Notes: generated by a model from the sequence alone, not told the origin. Counted from the stretch's first letter, positions 31,985-40,574 are shown. The stretch: DNA of 64,000 nt from Streptomyces sp. YIM 130001 (GCF_003574445.1 NZ_KZ984555.1:145995-209994); one strand, 5' to 3'. A program made the numbers and translations.

Positions 31985-33592
31985 ATGGCACGTCCAGGTC
32001 CTGCTCCGTTCCGCCGCCTCGGCGCGGCAGTACGCGCCGCCCGCCGCCCGGTGGCGCTCGTCGCGACCCTGGCCCTGGTCGGCTCGCTGGCCGTCGGATG
32101 CGACAGCGGCGATGCAGGCTCCGGCGACGCGAAGGGAACGTCGAAGGGGTCGACGAAGCCGACCGCGCCCGACGGTTCCAGGCTCCCGGCGTCGCTCACC
32201 GGACAGCAGCTGGACTGGTCCGCGTGCAAGCCCCCCGACGACGGCACCGCCGCCCCCGGCGAGGACTGGCAATGCGCCACCATGAAGGCACCCCTCGACT
32301 ACGACAAGCCGTCCGGCGAGACGCTCGGCATCGCCCTCGTCCGTAAGAAGTCCACCGGCGACTCCGGCGACCGCGTGGGTTCGCTGCTGTTCAACTTCGG
32401 TGGCCCCGGCGGCTCCGGCGTCTCCGCGCTGCCGCCGTCGGCCGCCGCGTTCGCCACCCTGGGCGAGGCCTACGACCTGGTGAGCTTCGACCCGCGCGGG
32501 GTGGCCGCAAGCAAGGGCGTGCGCTGCCGCGACGACGCCGAGCTGGAGAAGGCGAACAGCACGGTGGACCTCACCCCGGACGACGCGGCCGAGGAGAAGG
32601 CGTACTTCGCGGACGCGGCCGGCTTCGGCAAGGGCTGCGAACAACGGTCGGGCAAGGTGCTGCCGCACATCTCGACCAGCGCCGCGGCCCGCGACATGGA
32701 CCTGATGCGCCATGTGCTCGGGGACGACAAACTGCATTACCTGGGCTTCTCCTACGGCACCGAACTCGGCGGCACCTACGCACACTTGTTCCCGAAGCAC
32801 GTCGGCCGGATGGTCCTCGACGCCGTCGTCGACCCCACCGGCGACGCCATCGGGCACTCCAAGAACCAGACGCGGGGCTTCCAGCGCGCCCTGGAGAACT
32901 TCCTGAAGGCGGGCGGACAGAAGCCGGACGAGGGCAGCGCCGACATAGCGGCACTCCTCAAGCGGATCGACCGCAAGCCCCTGCCCGCGACAGGCGACCG
33001 CGAGCTGAACGAGTCACTGGCCGAGACCGGCATCGTCCAGGCGCTGTACAGCAAGCAGAGTTGGCCGGCCCTGCGGGCCGCTCTCAAGTCCGCCGACGAG
33101 GGCGACGGCGGCGAGCTGCTCGCTCTGGCCGACCAGTACAACGACCGTGACGCGGCCGGGCGTTACGGCACCCAGAGCCACTCCCAGCGCGCGATCTCCT
33201 GCGCGGACGCGGAGCAGCGCCCGACGCCCGCCCAGGCCCGCAAGCTGCTCCCGGAGTTCGAGAAGATCTCCCCCGTCTTCGGCACGTTCCTCGGCTGGGA
33301 CACCGCGGGCTGGTGCCACCAGTGGCCGGTGGACGGCGAGCGCAGGACACCGGCGGTCCAGGCGGACGGAGCCGATCCGATCCTGGTGGTGGGGACGACG
33401 GGGGACCCGGCGACACCGTTCGAGGGTTCCGAGCGGATGGCCGAGAAGCTGGGCAAGGACGTCGGCGTGCATCTCACGTACAAGGGCGAGGGCCACGGCG
33501 CGTACGCGAGCGGCAGCACCTGTGTGGACTCGGCCGTGAACGGCTATCTGCTGGCCGGCGAGGTCCCCGACAGCGGCAAGGTCTGCTCGTAG
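31985..33592 (+). CDS. Slp-like lipoprotein alpha/beta-hydrolase peptidase (tandem paralogue)
   Basis: This 535-aa paralogue of the preceding gene has the same architecture: lipobox AVGC near residue 38, oxyanion FNFGGPGGSGV, SFDPRGVA, nucleophile GFSYGTELGG, Asp in GTTGDPATPF and His in GEGHGAYAS. The ATG at 31985 has GGGGGAAG upstream. The 273-bp gap from the first copy suggests its own promoter. Both proteins keep all catalytic residues, so both are probably active with different substrates or regulation. A strong hairpin follows. Confidence 0.9.
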   Translation: MARPGPAPFRRLGAAVRAARRPVALVATLALVGSLAVGCDSGDAGSGDAKGTSKGSTKPTAPDGSRLPASLTGQQLDWSACKPPDDGTAAPGEDWQCATMKAPLDYDKPSGETLGIALVRKKSTGDSGDRVGSLLFNFGGPGGSGVSALPPSAAAFATLGEAYDLVSFDPRGVAASKGVRCRDDAELEKANSTVDLTPDDAAEEKAYFADAAGFGKGCEQRSGKVLPHISTSAAARDMDLMRHVLGDDKLHYLGFSYGTELGGTYAHLFPKHVGRMVLDAVVDPTGDAIGHSKNQTRGFQRALENFLKAGGQKPDEGSADIAALLKRIDRKPLPATGDRELNESLAETGIVQALYSKQSWPALRAALKSADEGDGGELLALADQYNDRDAAGRYGTQSHSQRAISCADAEQRPTPAQARKLLPEFEKISPVFGTFLGWDTAGWCHQWPVDGERRTPAVQADGADPILVVGTTGDPATPFEGSERMAEKLGKDVGVHLTYKGEGHGAYASGSTCVDSAVNGYLLAGEVPDSGKVCS

Positions 33593-33649
33593 CCCCTCCA
33601 CCCGGCCCCGCAGCCGTACAGCCCCGCCCGAGCGGTGGGCGGAGCACGC

Positions 33650-33690
33650 CGAAGGGGGCCGGTCCGCACCAGGCGGACCGGCCCCCTTCG
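33650..33690. terminator. Bidirectional terminator between the Slp-like and moeZ genes
   Basis: Perfect 18-nt arms beginning CGAAGGGGGCCGGTCCGC enclose a 5-nt loop between convergent genes. Reverse-strand flank is C/T-poor, forward flank is TTCA. Confidence 0.8.
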
Positions 33691-33720
33691 TTCACATCCG
33701 TAAGAGTCGGAGGATCCGGA

Positions 33721-34899
33721 TCAGTAGACCGGCTTGTCGGGCTCGATCTGGTTGACCCAGCCGATGACACCGCCGCCGACGTGCACGGCGTCGGCGAAGC
33801 CCGCGGACTTCAGGACCGCGAGTACTTCCGCACTGCGGACACCCGTCTTGCAGTGCAGGACGATCTTCTTGTCCTGCGGAAGGTCCTGCAGTGCGGTGCC
33901 CATCAGGAACTCGTTCTTCGGGATCAGCCGGGCGCCCGGGATGGAGACGATCTCGTACTCGTTGACCTCGCGGACATCGATGATGTCGATGGACTCGCCG
34001 TCGTCGATCCACTCCTTGAGCTGCTTCGGCGTGATCGTCGAGCCGGCCGCGGCCTCCTGGGCCTCGTCGGACACGACGCCGCAGAAGGCCTCGTAGTCGA
34101 TCAGTTCGGTGACGGTCGGGTTCTCGCCGCAGACCGCGCAGTCGGGGTCCTTGCGGACCTTGACCTGGCGGTACTGCATCTCCAGGGCGTCGTAGATCAT
34201 GAGTCGGCCGACCAGCGGGTCGCCGATGCCCGCGAGCAGCTTGATGGCCTCGTTGACCTGGATGGAGCCGACGGAGGCGCACAGCACACCGAGGACGCCG
34301 CCCTCGGCGCAGGAGGGCACCATGCCCGGCGGCGGGGGCTCCGGGTACAGGCAGCGGTAGCAGGGGCCGTGCTCGCTCCAGAAGACGGACGCCTGTCCGT
34401 CGAAGCGATAGATCGAGCCCCATACGTACGGCTTGTTGAGCAGCACACAGGCGTCGTTGACCAGGTACCGGGTGGCGAAGTTGTCCGTGCCGTCGACGAT
34501 CAGGTCGTACTGGCTGAAGATGTCCATCACGTTGTCGGCCTCGAGCCGCTCTTCGTGCAGGACGACGTCCACGTACGGGTTGATGCCCTTGACGGTGTCC
34601 TTGGCGGACTCCGCCTTGGAGCGGCCGATGTCCGACTGGCTGTGGATGATCTGGCGCTGCAGGTTCGACTCGTCGACCTCGTCGAACTCCACGATGCCGA
34701 GGGTTCCTACGCCAGCCGCGGCCATGTACATGAGGGCCGGCGAGCCGAGTCCGCCGGCGCCCACACAGAGCACTCGGGCGTTCTTCAGCCGCTTCTGCCC
34801 GTCCATGCCCACATCGGGGATGATCAGGTGGCGGGAGTACCTGCGGACCTCGTCTACGGTGAGCTCAGAGGCCGGCTCGACCAGGGGTGGCAGCGACAC
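33721..34899 (-). CDS. moeZ: MoeZ: adenylyltransferase/sulfurtransferase for sulfur-carrier proteins
   Basis: This 392-aa protein is a MoeB/ThiF-type E1 domain followed by a rhodanese domain. It has the ATP site VGAGGLGSPALMYMAAAG near residue 45, zinc-binding CYRC and CAVC pairs, and the rhodanese active-site loop LHCKTGVRS. It activates ubiquitin-like sulfur carriers as acyl-adenylates and converts them to thiocarboxylates for molybdopterin, cysteine and thiosugar pathways. The GTG at 34899 (VSLPPLVEP) has GGAG 5 nt upstream and gives the usual family length. It lies 79 nt downstream of the Spherulin-4 gene on the same strand. Confidence 0.94.
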   Translation of the reverse strand: MSLPPLVEPASELTVDEVRRYSRHLIIPDVGMDGQKRLKNARVLCVGAGGLGSPALMYMAAAGVGTLGIVEFDEVDESNLQRQIIHSQSDIGRSKAESAKDTVKGINPYVDVVLHEERLEADNVMDIFSQYDLIVDGTDNFATRYLVNDACVLLNKPYVWGSIYRFDGQASVFWSEHGPCYRCLYPEPPPPGMVPSCAEGGVLGVLCASVGSIQVNEAIKLLAGIGDPLVGRLMIYDALEMQYRQVKVRKDPDCAVCGENPTVTELIDYEAFCGVVSDEAQEAAAGSTITPKQLKEWIDDGESIDIIDVREVNEYEIVSIPGARLIPKNEFLMGTALQDLPQDKKIVLHCKTGVRSAEVLAVLKSAGFADAVHVGGGVIGWVNQIEPDKPVY

Positions 34900-34978
34900 G
34901 GGGACTCCGTTGGTCGGTAGTGGAACGGGGACAGCCCCACGGCGGGGGCGTCTATCCGTAACGCTGCCACACCCTCCT

Positions 34979-35731
34979 TCATTCCGAGACACCCGGTCCG
35001 ATACGCGAGACGATTTCGTCCCAGTAGCCGGGCATGGCCGCCCAGGGGTCGGCCTGCCCGTCGCGGTCCGTGCGGTCGGTGAAGTAGATCGTCGAAGCGC
35101 CTTGCCAGCGGGCGATACGCAGGGCCTCGTCGAGGTGTCCGCGGGGCACGCTGTGCACGAAGTGGCAGAAACGCTCGGCCGGATGGTCACCGGTCCACTC
35201 GGCCGCCTGCGACCAGCGATAGTCGCTCCAGGGTCCGGTGAACGTCACCAGCTGGTCCGCCGCCTCGACATACCCCTGGTAGGGATGCGTGCCGTGCCCG
35301 AGCACCACGTGCGCCTCGTCGAGCAGGGCCCGCAGGGTCGTGGTGACCCGCCGCACCTCGGGCAGTGCCGTCCGCTCCGTGGGACAGCGGTCCAGATAGA
35401 AGCCGTCGGCCTTGTACCAGTCCAGGTAACGATGCGCGTCGGAGACCAACTCGCCGAAGGAGCGCGCCCCATAGGCCATGTCGATGCTGCCGAGCACCCG
35501 CACGCCACCGTTGCGCAGGCGGCCCGCGGCGGCCAGGCAGTGCGGGTCGGGACGGCTGCCCGGGCCGTTCGCCACGTTGAGGACGGTCCAGTGCAACGGG
35601 GTCTGCGGGCGGGTCAGTTCGGCCCACTCGGCCGGGGCCACCAGCGGGTGCGCGAAGCCCGGGATGCCGAAACCGAGCCGGTCGGCGGCAGCCGCGAGGT
35701 GCTGCGTGTCGGTGGAGATCAGATGCGGCAT
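34979..35731 (-). CDS. Spherulin-4 / GH135-like protein
   Basis: This 250-aa TIM-barrel-like protein is of the Spherulin-4 family (Pfam Spherulin4; CAZy GH135, typified by fungal Sph3, an alpha-1,4-N-acetylgalactosaminidase). Recognisable elements are HPLVAPAEWAEL, HWTVLNVANGPG, VRVLGSIDMAYG, WYKADGFYLDRCP, VVLGHGTHPYQGY, QLVTFTGPW and a C-terminal IYFTDRTD. Many family members have Asp-Glu where this one has Asp-Arg (YLDR), so activity may differ. No signal peptide is visible, so as read it is intracellular. It overlaps the epimerase stop by 13 nt, placing it last in the five-gene PelF-type operon. Confidence 0.78.
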   Translation of the reverse strand: MPHLISTDTQHLAAAADRLGFGIPGFAHPLVAPAEWAELTRPQTPLHWTVLNVANGPGSRPDPHCLAAAGRLRNGGVRVLGSIDMAYGARSFGELVSDAHRYLDWYKADGFYLDRCPTERTALPEVRRVTTTLRALLDEAHVVLGHGTHPYQGYVEAADQLVTFTGPWSDYRWSQAAEWTGDHPAERFCHFVHSVPRGHLDEALRIARWQGASTIYFTDRTDRDGQADPWAAMPGYWDEIVSRIGPGVSE

Positions 35732-36672
35732 GCCGCCTCCATCCAGATGTCGGCGAGTGACTCTTCGAGGTTGATCCGGGGGCGCCAGCCGAGCCGGTCG
35801 CGCGCGGTGCGGACGTCGGCCTGCTGCCAGCCCCCGCAGCCGTCCGGATAGGGGTGGACCGCGGGACCCGCGATATCCGCGTCCGTTCGCGGGTGCCCGA
35901 TCGACGGGCGTACGGGTCCGCCGTCCAGCTCGTGCAGAGCGCCTCCGTAGCCGGCCACGCGCGCGAGGACTGCGGCCGCGTCGCGCAGCCGGACGGCGCG
36001 TCCCGAGCCGATGTTGACGACGCCCTGGGCCGCGGACAGGGAAGCCGCGTGTACGGCACGGGCGACATCGCGTACATCGATGAAGTCGCGCTGCACGCCG
36101 AGGCCGCTGAGCTTGAGTTCGCCGTCGCCCGACTGCATGGCGCGGCGCATGGCCTCGGCGAGGCGGCCGAGCGGGGAGCCGGCGGGCGTGCCGGGTCCCG
36201 CGGGCGAGAAGACCCGCAGGACGACCGCGTCGAGGCCGGAGCCGAGGACCAGTTCGGTCGCGGCCAACTTGCTGACGCCGTACGGTCCCCCGGGCCGCGG
36301 CACGGCGTCCTCGGCCGTGGACGAGCCCGGCTGGCTCGGCCCGTACTCGGCGCTGCAGCCGAGCTGGACCAGGCGCGCTCCGCAGCCGCTGCGCCGCAGT
36401 GCCTCGCAGACGGTGGCGACCGCGACGGTGTTGTGCCGGGTCAGTTCGCGCGCACCGCCGCGGGTGGTTCCGGCGCAGTTGATGACGACGCCTGGGTGGA
36501 CGGCGTCGAGGAAGCGGGTCAGAGCCCCTGGGCTGCCGCCCGCGAGGTCGAACCGTACGTCGGCGTCGTCGCCCCGGCCGAGCGCGGTGAGCTGGACGGC
36601 CGGGTCGGCGAGGAGCCGGTCCGCGACGAACCGGCCGAGGTATCCGTTGGCTCCGAGCAGCAGCACCCTCAT
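35719..36672 (-). CDS. NAD-dependent sugar-nucleotide epimerase/dehydratase
   Basis: This 317-aa extended SDR begins with the NAD loop LLLGANGYLGRFVAD at residues 4-18. It has NCAGTTRGG, QLGCSAEYG with the catalytic Ser/Thr region, and the YxxxK pair in PYGVSKLAATE, then a GLGVQRDFIDVRDVARA substrate segment typical of UDP-sugar 4-epimerases and dTDP-sugar enzymes. The ATG at 36672 overlaps the stop of the low-complexity gene (ATGA). Next to a PelF-type transferase and a GH135-like protein, a role making a UDP-hexosamine donor is plausible, but the substrate is inferred. Confidence 0.85.
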   Translation of the reverse strand: MRVLLLGANGYLGRFVADRLLADPAVQLTALGRGDDADVRFDLAGGSPGALTRFLDAVHPGVVINCAGTTRGGARELTRHNTVAVATVCEALRRSGCGARLVQLGCSAEYGPSQPGSSTAEDAVPRPGGPYGVSKLAATELVLGSGLDAVVLRVFSPAGPGTPAGSPLGRLAEAMRRAMQSGDGELKLSGLGVQRDFIDVRDVARAVHAASLSAAQGVVNIGSGRAVRLRDAAAVLARVAGYGGALHELDGGPVRPSIGHPRTDADIAGPAVHPYPDGCGGWQQADVRTARDRLGWRPRINLEESLADIWMEAACRI

Positions 36673-37064
36673 CGGGCGGCTCCACGATCGGTCGCGCACG
36701 AGGAGTGCGCGGAGGTGGAGGCGGTCATGGGCTTTCTCCGTTTCGGGCTGTTCGGGCTGTTCCGTGGGTCGTTCGATGCCCGCGGTGTCGGCCCCGCGGG
36801 AGAGGGGCCGGTCCGGGGACCGGCCTTGGGGGTGGGAGGCCTCGGGGACGTCGTCCCGCGCGTAGGCGTCCCCTTGGGGCGTGTGCCGCGCGCAGGCGCG
36901 CCCTGCGGGCTTGTGCGGCACGTGAGGGCCCTACGAGGGCGTGTGCCGCGCGGAGGCGTTCTCCGGGGACCGGTGCTGCACGGCGAACCCGTGCTGCACG
37001 GCGGTGCGCTGTCCGGGCGTTGCGGGCCGGGCTCGGCATCCGATGCGGCAGTGGGGCGCGTCAT
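36669..37064 (-). CDS. Pro/Thr/Arg-rich low-complexity protein, coupled on both sides
   Basis: This 131-codon frame shares ATGA with the stop of the membrane-protein gene upstream and with the start of the epimerase gene downstream. It fills the whole gap between them without a spare base, which argues that it is translated. The product is almost entirely Pro, Thr, Arg, Gly and Ser, with repeating TRGT/RGTRPK-like units and no hydrophobic core, so it is probably disordered or a nucleic-acid/polyanion binder. Alternatively it could merely carry ribosomes from one gene to the next. No family is recognised; direct DNA repeats are visible at 36889-36960 and 36970-37005. Confidence 0.5.
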   Translation of the reverse strand: MTRPTAASDAEPGPQRPDSAPPCSTGSPCSTGPRRTPPRGTRPRRALTCRTSPQGAPARGTRPKGTPTRGTTSPRPPTPKAGPRTGPSPAGPTPRASNDPRNSPNSPKRRKPMTASTSAHSSCATDRGAAR

Positions 37065-38638
37065 CGGCCGGCCTCCGCACCTGCGTGCGCGGAGGCACGG
37101 CCGAGTCTGCGCAGTGCGTGCGCGAAGAGGACCACTGTCGCGGTTCCGCAGGCGAGCACGGGTACGGCACCGGCGCCCCAGGACTCGGTCAGGAGGTCTA
37201 CCGGGCGGGCGAGTACGCCGCAGCCCGGCAGGCGCCCGGCGAACACCGCGGCCAGGGCGATCGCTTCGGCCGCGCAGGCGGCGCCGAGCACCCGGCTCGC
37301 GCTGTCGGGGAAGCCGTGCACCGTGAGCAGCCGCGCCAGGAGCAGAGCGCTGCCGAGTGCCGCCCCCTGGACCAGGCCTTCGCTCTGGTCGAGCAACCTG
37401 CCGCTGACGAGCAGCAGACCGGCAAGGACGCACAGGAAGAGACCGAATCCGACGGCGAGCAGGGGTCTGACCGCCGCCGCGAACTCGTCGAGGCCTCGGC
37501 TGAGTGCGAGCCTGCGGGCGGCCCTCGCCGCGAAGAAGCGGGCACATCCGGCGGCCGGCACGACGGCCAGTGCGAGGCCGAGCACGGTCGCCGTGTGCAG
37601 CGGCCAGGGCCCGTGCGGGCCACCGGCTGTCGCACCGGCGAGCAGTCCGTCGCCGAGCAGGGCGTAGCCGAGCAGCCAGCAGGTCCACGCGCGCGTGGCG
37701 GGTGCGGTACGGCCGGGGGCGTGCAGTGGGCCGTACCGGAGTACCGCGCGGAGTGCGGCGGCAACGGCCAGCGCGGCCGTGAGTACGGCGGCGATCCGGG
37801 CCTGCCCGTCGGTGACGTCCACCGCGACGACACCCAGGGCGCAGACCGCTCCGGGCAGCAGGGCCAGGGCAGGCCAGCCGGTGGGCGCCGACGGGATCGG
37901 GCCGGGTGCGGCGGTGCGCGCCTGTTCCGTCTCGGAACCGCGCGGCACGCGGGCGTACATCTCCTCGGCGAGGGAGAACACGTCACGGTGGCGGTAACGC
38001 GCCGCCGTTCGGTCCGTCATGCCCTGTGCCTCGAGCCCGGCAGCGATCTCCAGAGGGTCCACGGCCCGCTCGCACAGTGCGCTGTGCCGGTGCATCAGGG
38101 ACTTCACGGGGTCCACGCCGCCGCGCCGCGCGGGGACGGCCCTTCCTGAATCGGCCTTGTCAACCTCGGCCTTGGCGGGTCCGGCCCTTCCGGCTTCGTC
38201 CCCACCGGCTTCGTCCCCACCGGCTCCGGTCTCACCGCCGTCACTCGGGCTCGGGCCGGCGTGCGCCCCGCTGCCCTCGCGCCGCCCGAGCGCGGGGCCC
38301 ACGACCTCGGCCCGCTCCCCAGCCGCGACCTCGGCAGCTCCGCCCCGCACCTCCCGGCTCGCCGACGGCCCCACCGCGTGCGCCACTTCGGCGAGCGCCT
38401 CGACGACGTCCTCGGCCCGCCCCTCCCAGCCGCTCACCCCGGTACTCGCGCCGATACGCCCGTCCCCGAGCGCACCGCCGTCCGAACCGTCGAAGCCTCC
38501 GTCCCGCCGGTCTTCCCCCACCACAGCAACTCCCGTTCCCCCACTGCCCGTCGCATTCACCGGATCCGCCGCACCGACGGCCGGCGCGGCCTCTGCGCGC
38601 CCGCTCGGGTCCGTACGCCCGCTGTCGCTCCCGCTCAT
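37061..38638 (-). CDS. Polytopic membrane protein of the PelF-type operon
   Basis: This 525-aa protein has a ~185-residue Gly/Glu/Ala-rich cytosolic N-terminus, a conserved helical stretch (MHRHSALCERAVDPLEIA, then YRHRDVFSLAEEMYARVPR), and about ten transmembrane helices from residue ~245 to the end (LALLPGAVCALGVVAVDV; AALAVAAALRAVL; LFLCVLAGLLLVSG). No catalytic motif is evident. Its position between the glycosyltransferase and the epimerase suggests a channel, scaffold or polymerisation partner, analogous in place to PelE/PelG, although I cannot show homology. It starts in ATGA overlap with the transferase stop. Confidence 0.75.
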   Translation of the reverse strand: MSGSDSGRTDPSGRAEAAPAVGAADPVNATGSGGTGVAVVGEDRRDGGFDGSDGGALGDGRIGASTGVSGWEGRAEDVVEALAEVAHAVGPSASREVRGGAAEVAAGERAEVVGPALGRREGSGAHAGPSPSDGGETGAGGDEAGGDEAGRAGPAKAEVDKADSGRAVPARRGGVDPVKSLMHRHSALCERAVDPLEIAAGLEAQGMTDRTAARYRHRDVFSLAEEMYARVPRGSETEQARTAAPGPIPSAPTGWPALALLPGAVCALGVVAVDVTDGQARIAAVLTAALAVAAALRAVLRYGPLHAPGRTAPATRAWTCWLLGYALLGDGLLAGATAGGPHGPWPLHTATVLGLALAVVPAAGCARFFAARAARRLALSRGLDEFAAAVRPLLAVGFGLFLCVLAGLLLVSGRLLDQSEGLVQGAALGSALLLARLLTVHGFPDSASRVLGAACAAEAIALAAVFAGRLPGCGVLARPVDLLTESWGAGAVPVLACGTATVVLFAHALRRLGRASAHAGAEAGR

Positions 38639-40461
38639 CGCTCCGCCTCCCCGACGGCCGCACCGGAGCCCACGGCGACGGCCTCCGGAACGTCGGCCGA
38701 CGCCCCGTGCGCGACCGACGCCGTACGAACCAGGTCCGGGTCCGCCCGTTCGCCAGGAGGCGTCTCCACGTCCGCCCAACTGGGCCCGTCACCCCGTCCA
38801 CCGCCGACCCCCGCGCCCCCACCGGCGAGCCAACGCCCCAGCCGCGCCCCCGCAGCCGTCGGCCGCCCGGGCACGTGCGTCTCGACGGGATGGGCGAACA
38901 GGAGCGGCTCGCCGTCCTCGTCGAACACCTCGCGATGCACCGGACAGCGCGAAACGATCTCGAGGTAAATGCTGTGAAACGCCGCGATGTTCTGCTCGAC
39001 GGTGAAGAGTTCGAGAGCACGCGCGCGTGCGGCCGCACCGAGGCGCCACCGCCGCGTGGGGTCCCGCAGCAGGGACAGGCAGGCATCGGCGAGCGCCCGT
39101 GGATTGCGCGGCGGGACGACGAGCCCGGTACCGCCGATCGCCTCCACGACGGCCCCGACATCGGTGGACACAGTGGCCCTTCCGCAGAGCATGGCCTCGA
39201 CGAGTCCCACCGGAAAGCCCTCCACGACGCTGGAGAGCACGACCACGTCACCGGCGGCGTAGGCGTCGGCGAGCTCGGGGATCTCCGGGCTGCCGATCTC
39301 CTCGAACGAGACGGGGTTGTCCCCCACGGCGTGTGCCCCCTGGGCCTCGTCGGGGAAGAGCTGCGCCGCAAGCGCCCGGCACTGCGCGAGATACGCGGCG
39401 GCCTCTTCGCCCTCCGCCGGCGTTCCGACCAGACGCAGCCGGGTGCCGGGCTCCTCCTTGCGGACCTCGGCGAAGGCGTGCAGCAGCCCCACGAGGTCCT
39501 TGGCGGGCTCGATCCGCCCGACCCACACGAGCGTCCCCGATGCGGCGGTCGGCTCTTCGCCTGCCGAGGCGAATTCCCCGACCACGGCGAAGCGTCCGTC
39601 CGCCATGCCCGGGTAGACCGTGCGCAGCTTGTCGCGGTCGGCGCCGCACTTCTCCTGCCAGCGCCGGACATGGGTGTTGCCGGGGGTGATCACTTCCGCT
39701 TCCCGGTACACCTCGGCCGCGAGCCGGCCCTGGAATGCCGCGAGGAGGGAGCGCGCCGGGGCACTCAGCGCCTCGGTGGACGCGCCGAGGTAGTGCGCCC
39801 GCAGCTGTACGCCGTACTCGGTCACCAGGAGCGGTACGCCGTGGAACTGCTTGGCGACCAGGCCGGGCAGGGCCGCGGAACCGCCCGAGGTCGCGTGGCA
39901 GAGATCGACCGCACCGAGTCCGCCCTCGACCTCCTCGTACCAGTCGAGGGAGAGCGGCCGCAGCGCACGCTCCATCAGGTCCGCGACCGCCAACAGGTCG
40001 GGCACGCGCGCGTGGTGGGCGGCCCGCCGGGCGCCGGGCGCACGACAGGCGCGCTCCAGATCGCGTACGGCGGACTCGGAACGCAGGGCGCCGGCCAGCG
40101 ACCCCTCGTCGCGGGCGAGTTCGGCAAGGCCCCGCAGCGCACTGCTGAAACGGTCCGCCTGGTCCTCACCGTCGCCGCACACCGAGGCCGCGAGGTCCGC
40201 GAAGTGGGACCGGAAGCGCTTGCGTCCGCGCCGGCTCAGATCGATCGGGTCGTCCTCCGCGGTCCACAGCGATGCGGTGCGCACGCGGTGGACCTGCGGG
40301 GGCAGTTCGACCCAGCCCTGGTCCTCCTGATGGGCACTGCGACTGAGGGCGAAGATGTCGAATCCGTACACCTCAAGCCCGCGCACGAGCCGGTCGCACC
40401 AGAGCCTGGCCTCACCGGTCACATACGGATAACCACTCTCCGTGAGTAGTCCGATGCGCAC
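38635..40461 (-). CDS. PelF-type (DUF3492) GT4 glycosyltransferase
   Basis: This 608-aa cytosolic transferase has the PelF/DUF3492 N-terminus RIGLLTESGYPYVTGEARLW at residues 2-21, CHATSGGSAALPGLVAK, and VPLLVTEYGVQ in the acceptor domain. The GT4 donor domain shows LVWVGRIEPAKDL, SSVVEGFPVGLVEAML (the E-x7-E nucleotide-sugar motif) and DVGAVVEAIGGTG. The last ~90 residues are Gly/Ala-rich and variable. PelF uses UDP-GalNAc/GlcNAc to build Pel polysaccharide in other bacteria. I chose the GTG at 40461 (VRIGLL), with GGGGA 8 nt and GAGGAG 15 nt upstream; a GTG at 40497 is possible. It is the first gene of the operon ending at 34979. Confidence 0.87.
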   Translation of the reverse strand: MRIGLLTESGYPYVTGEARLWCDRLVRGLEVYGFDIFALSRSAHQEDQGWVELPPQVHRVRTASLWTAEDDPIDLSRRGRKRFRSHFADLAASVCGDGEDQADRFSSALRGLAELARDEGSLAGALRSESAVRDLERACRAPGARRAAHHARVPDLLAVADLMERALRPLSLDWYEEVEGGLGAVDLCHATSGGSAALPGLVAKQFHGVPLLVTEYGVQLRAHYLGASTEALSAPARSLLAAFQGRLAAEVYREAEVITPGNTHVRRWQEKCGADRDKLRTVYPGMADGRFAVVGEFASAGEEPTAASGTLVWVGRIEPAKDLVGLLHAFAEVRKEEPGTRLRLVGTPAEGEEAAAYLAQCRALAAQLFPDEAQGAHAVGDNPVSFEEIGSPEIPELADAYAAGDVVVLSSVVEGFPVGLVEAMLCGRATVSTDVGAVVEAIGGTGLVVPPRNPRALADACLSLLRDPTRRWRLGAAARARALELFTVEQNIAAFHSIYLEIVSRCPVHREVFDEDGEPLLFAHPVETHVPGRPTAAGARLGRWLAGGGAGVGGGRGDGPSWADVETPPGERADPDLVRTASVAHGASADVPEAVAVGSGAAVGEAER

Positions 40462-40540
40462 GAGTACGTCCCCGATCTCCTCTTGAAGGGCCACCACCCG
40501 TCGGGCGGCCCGCAGCGGGACGAACGTATGCGGATATGCC

Positions 40541-40574
40541 GGTGGCGCGACGGACGGTTGTCCATCGCGCCACC
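40541..40574. promoter_or_regulatory. Long imperfect palindrome upstream of the PelF-type gene
   Basis: Arms GGTGGCGCGACGGAC and GTCCATCGCGCCACC pair with one mismatch around GGTT, 80 nt before the glycosyltransferase start and after likely promoter sequence. It may be an operator or a leader hairpin. It has no T-run on the coding strand. Confidence 0.45.

Noticed and set aside
36705..37667. A 320-codon forward frame antisense to the membrane-protein gene
   Set aside because: The reverse strand has membrane helices and ATGA links; the forward text lacks structure.
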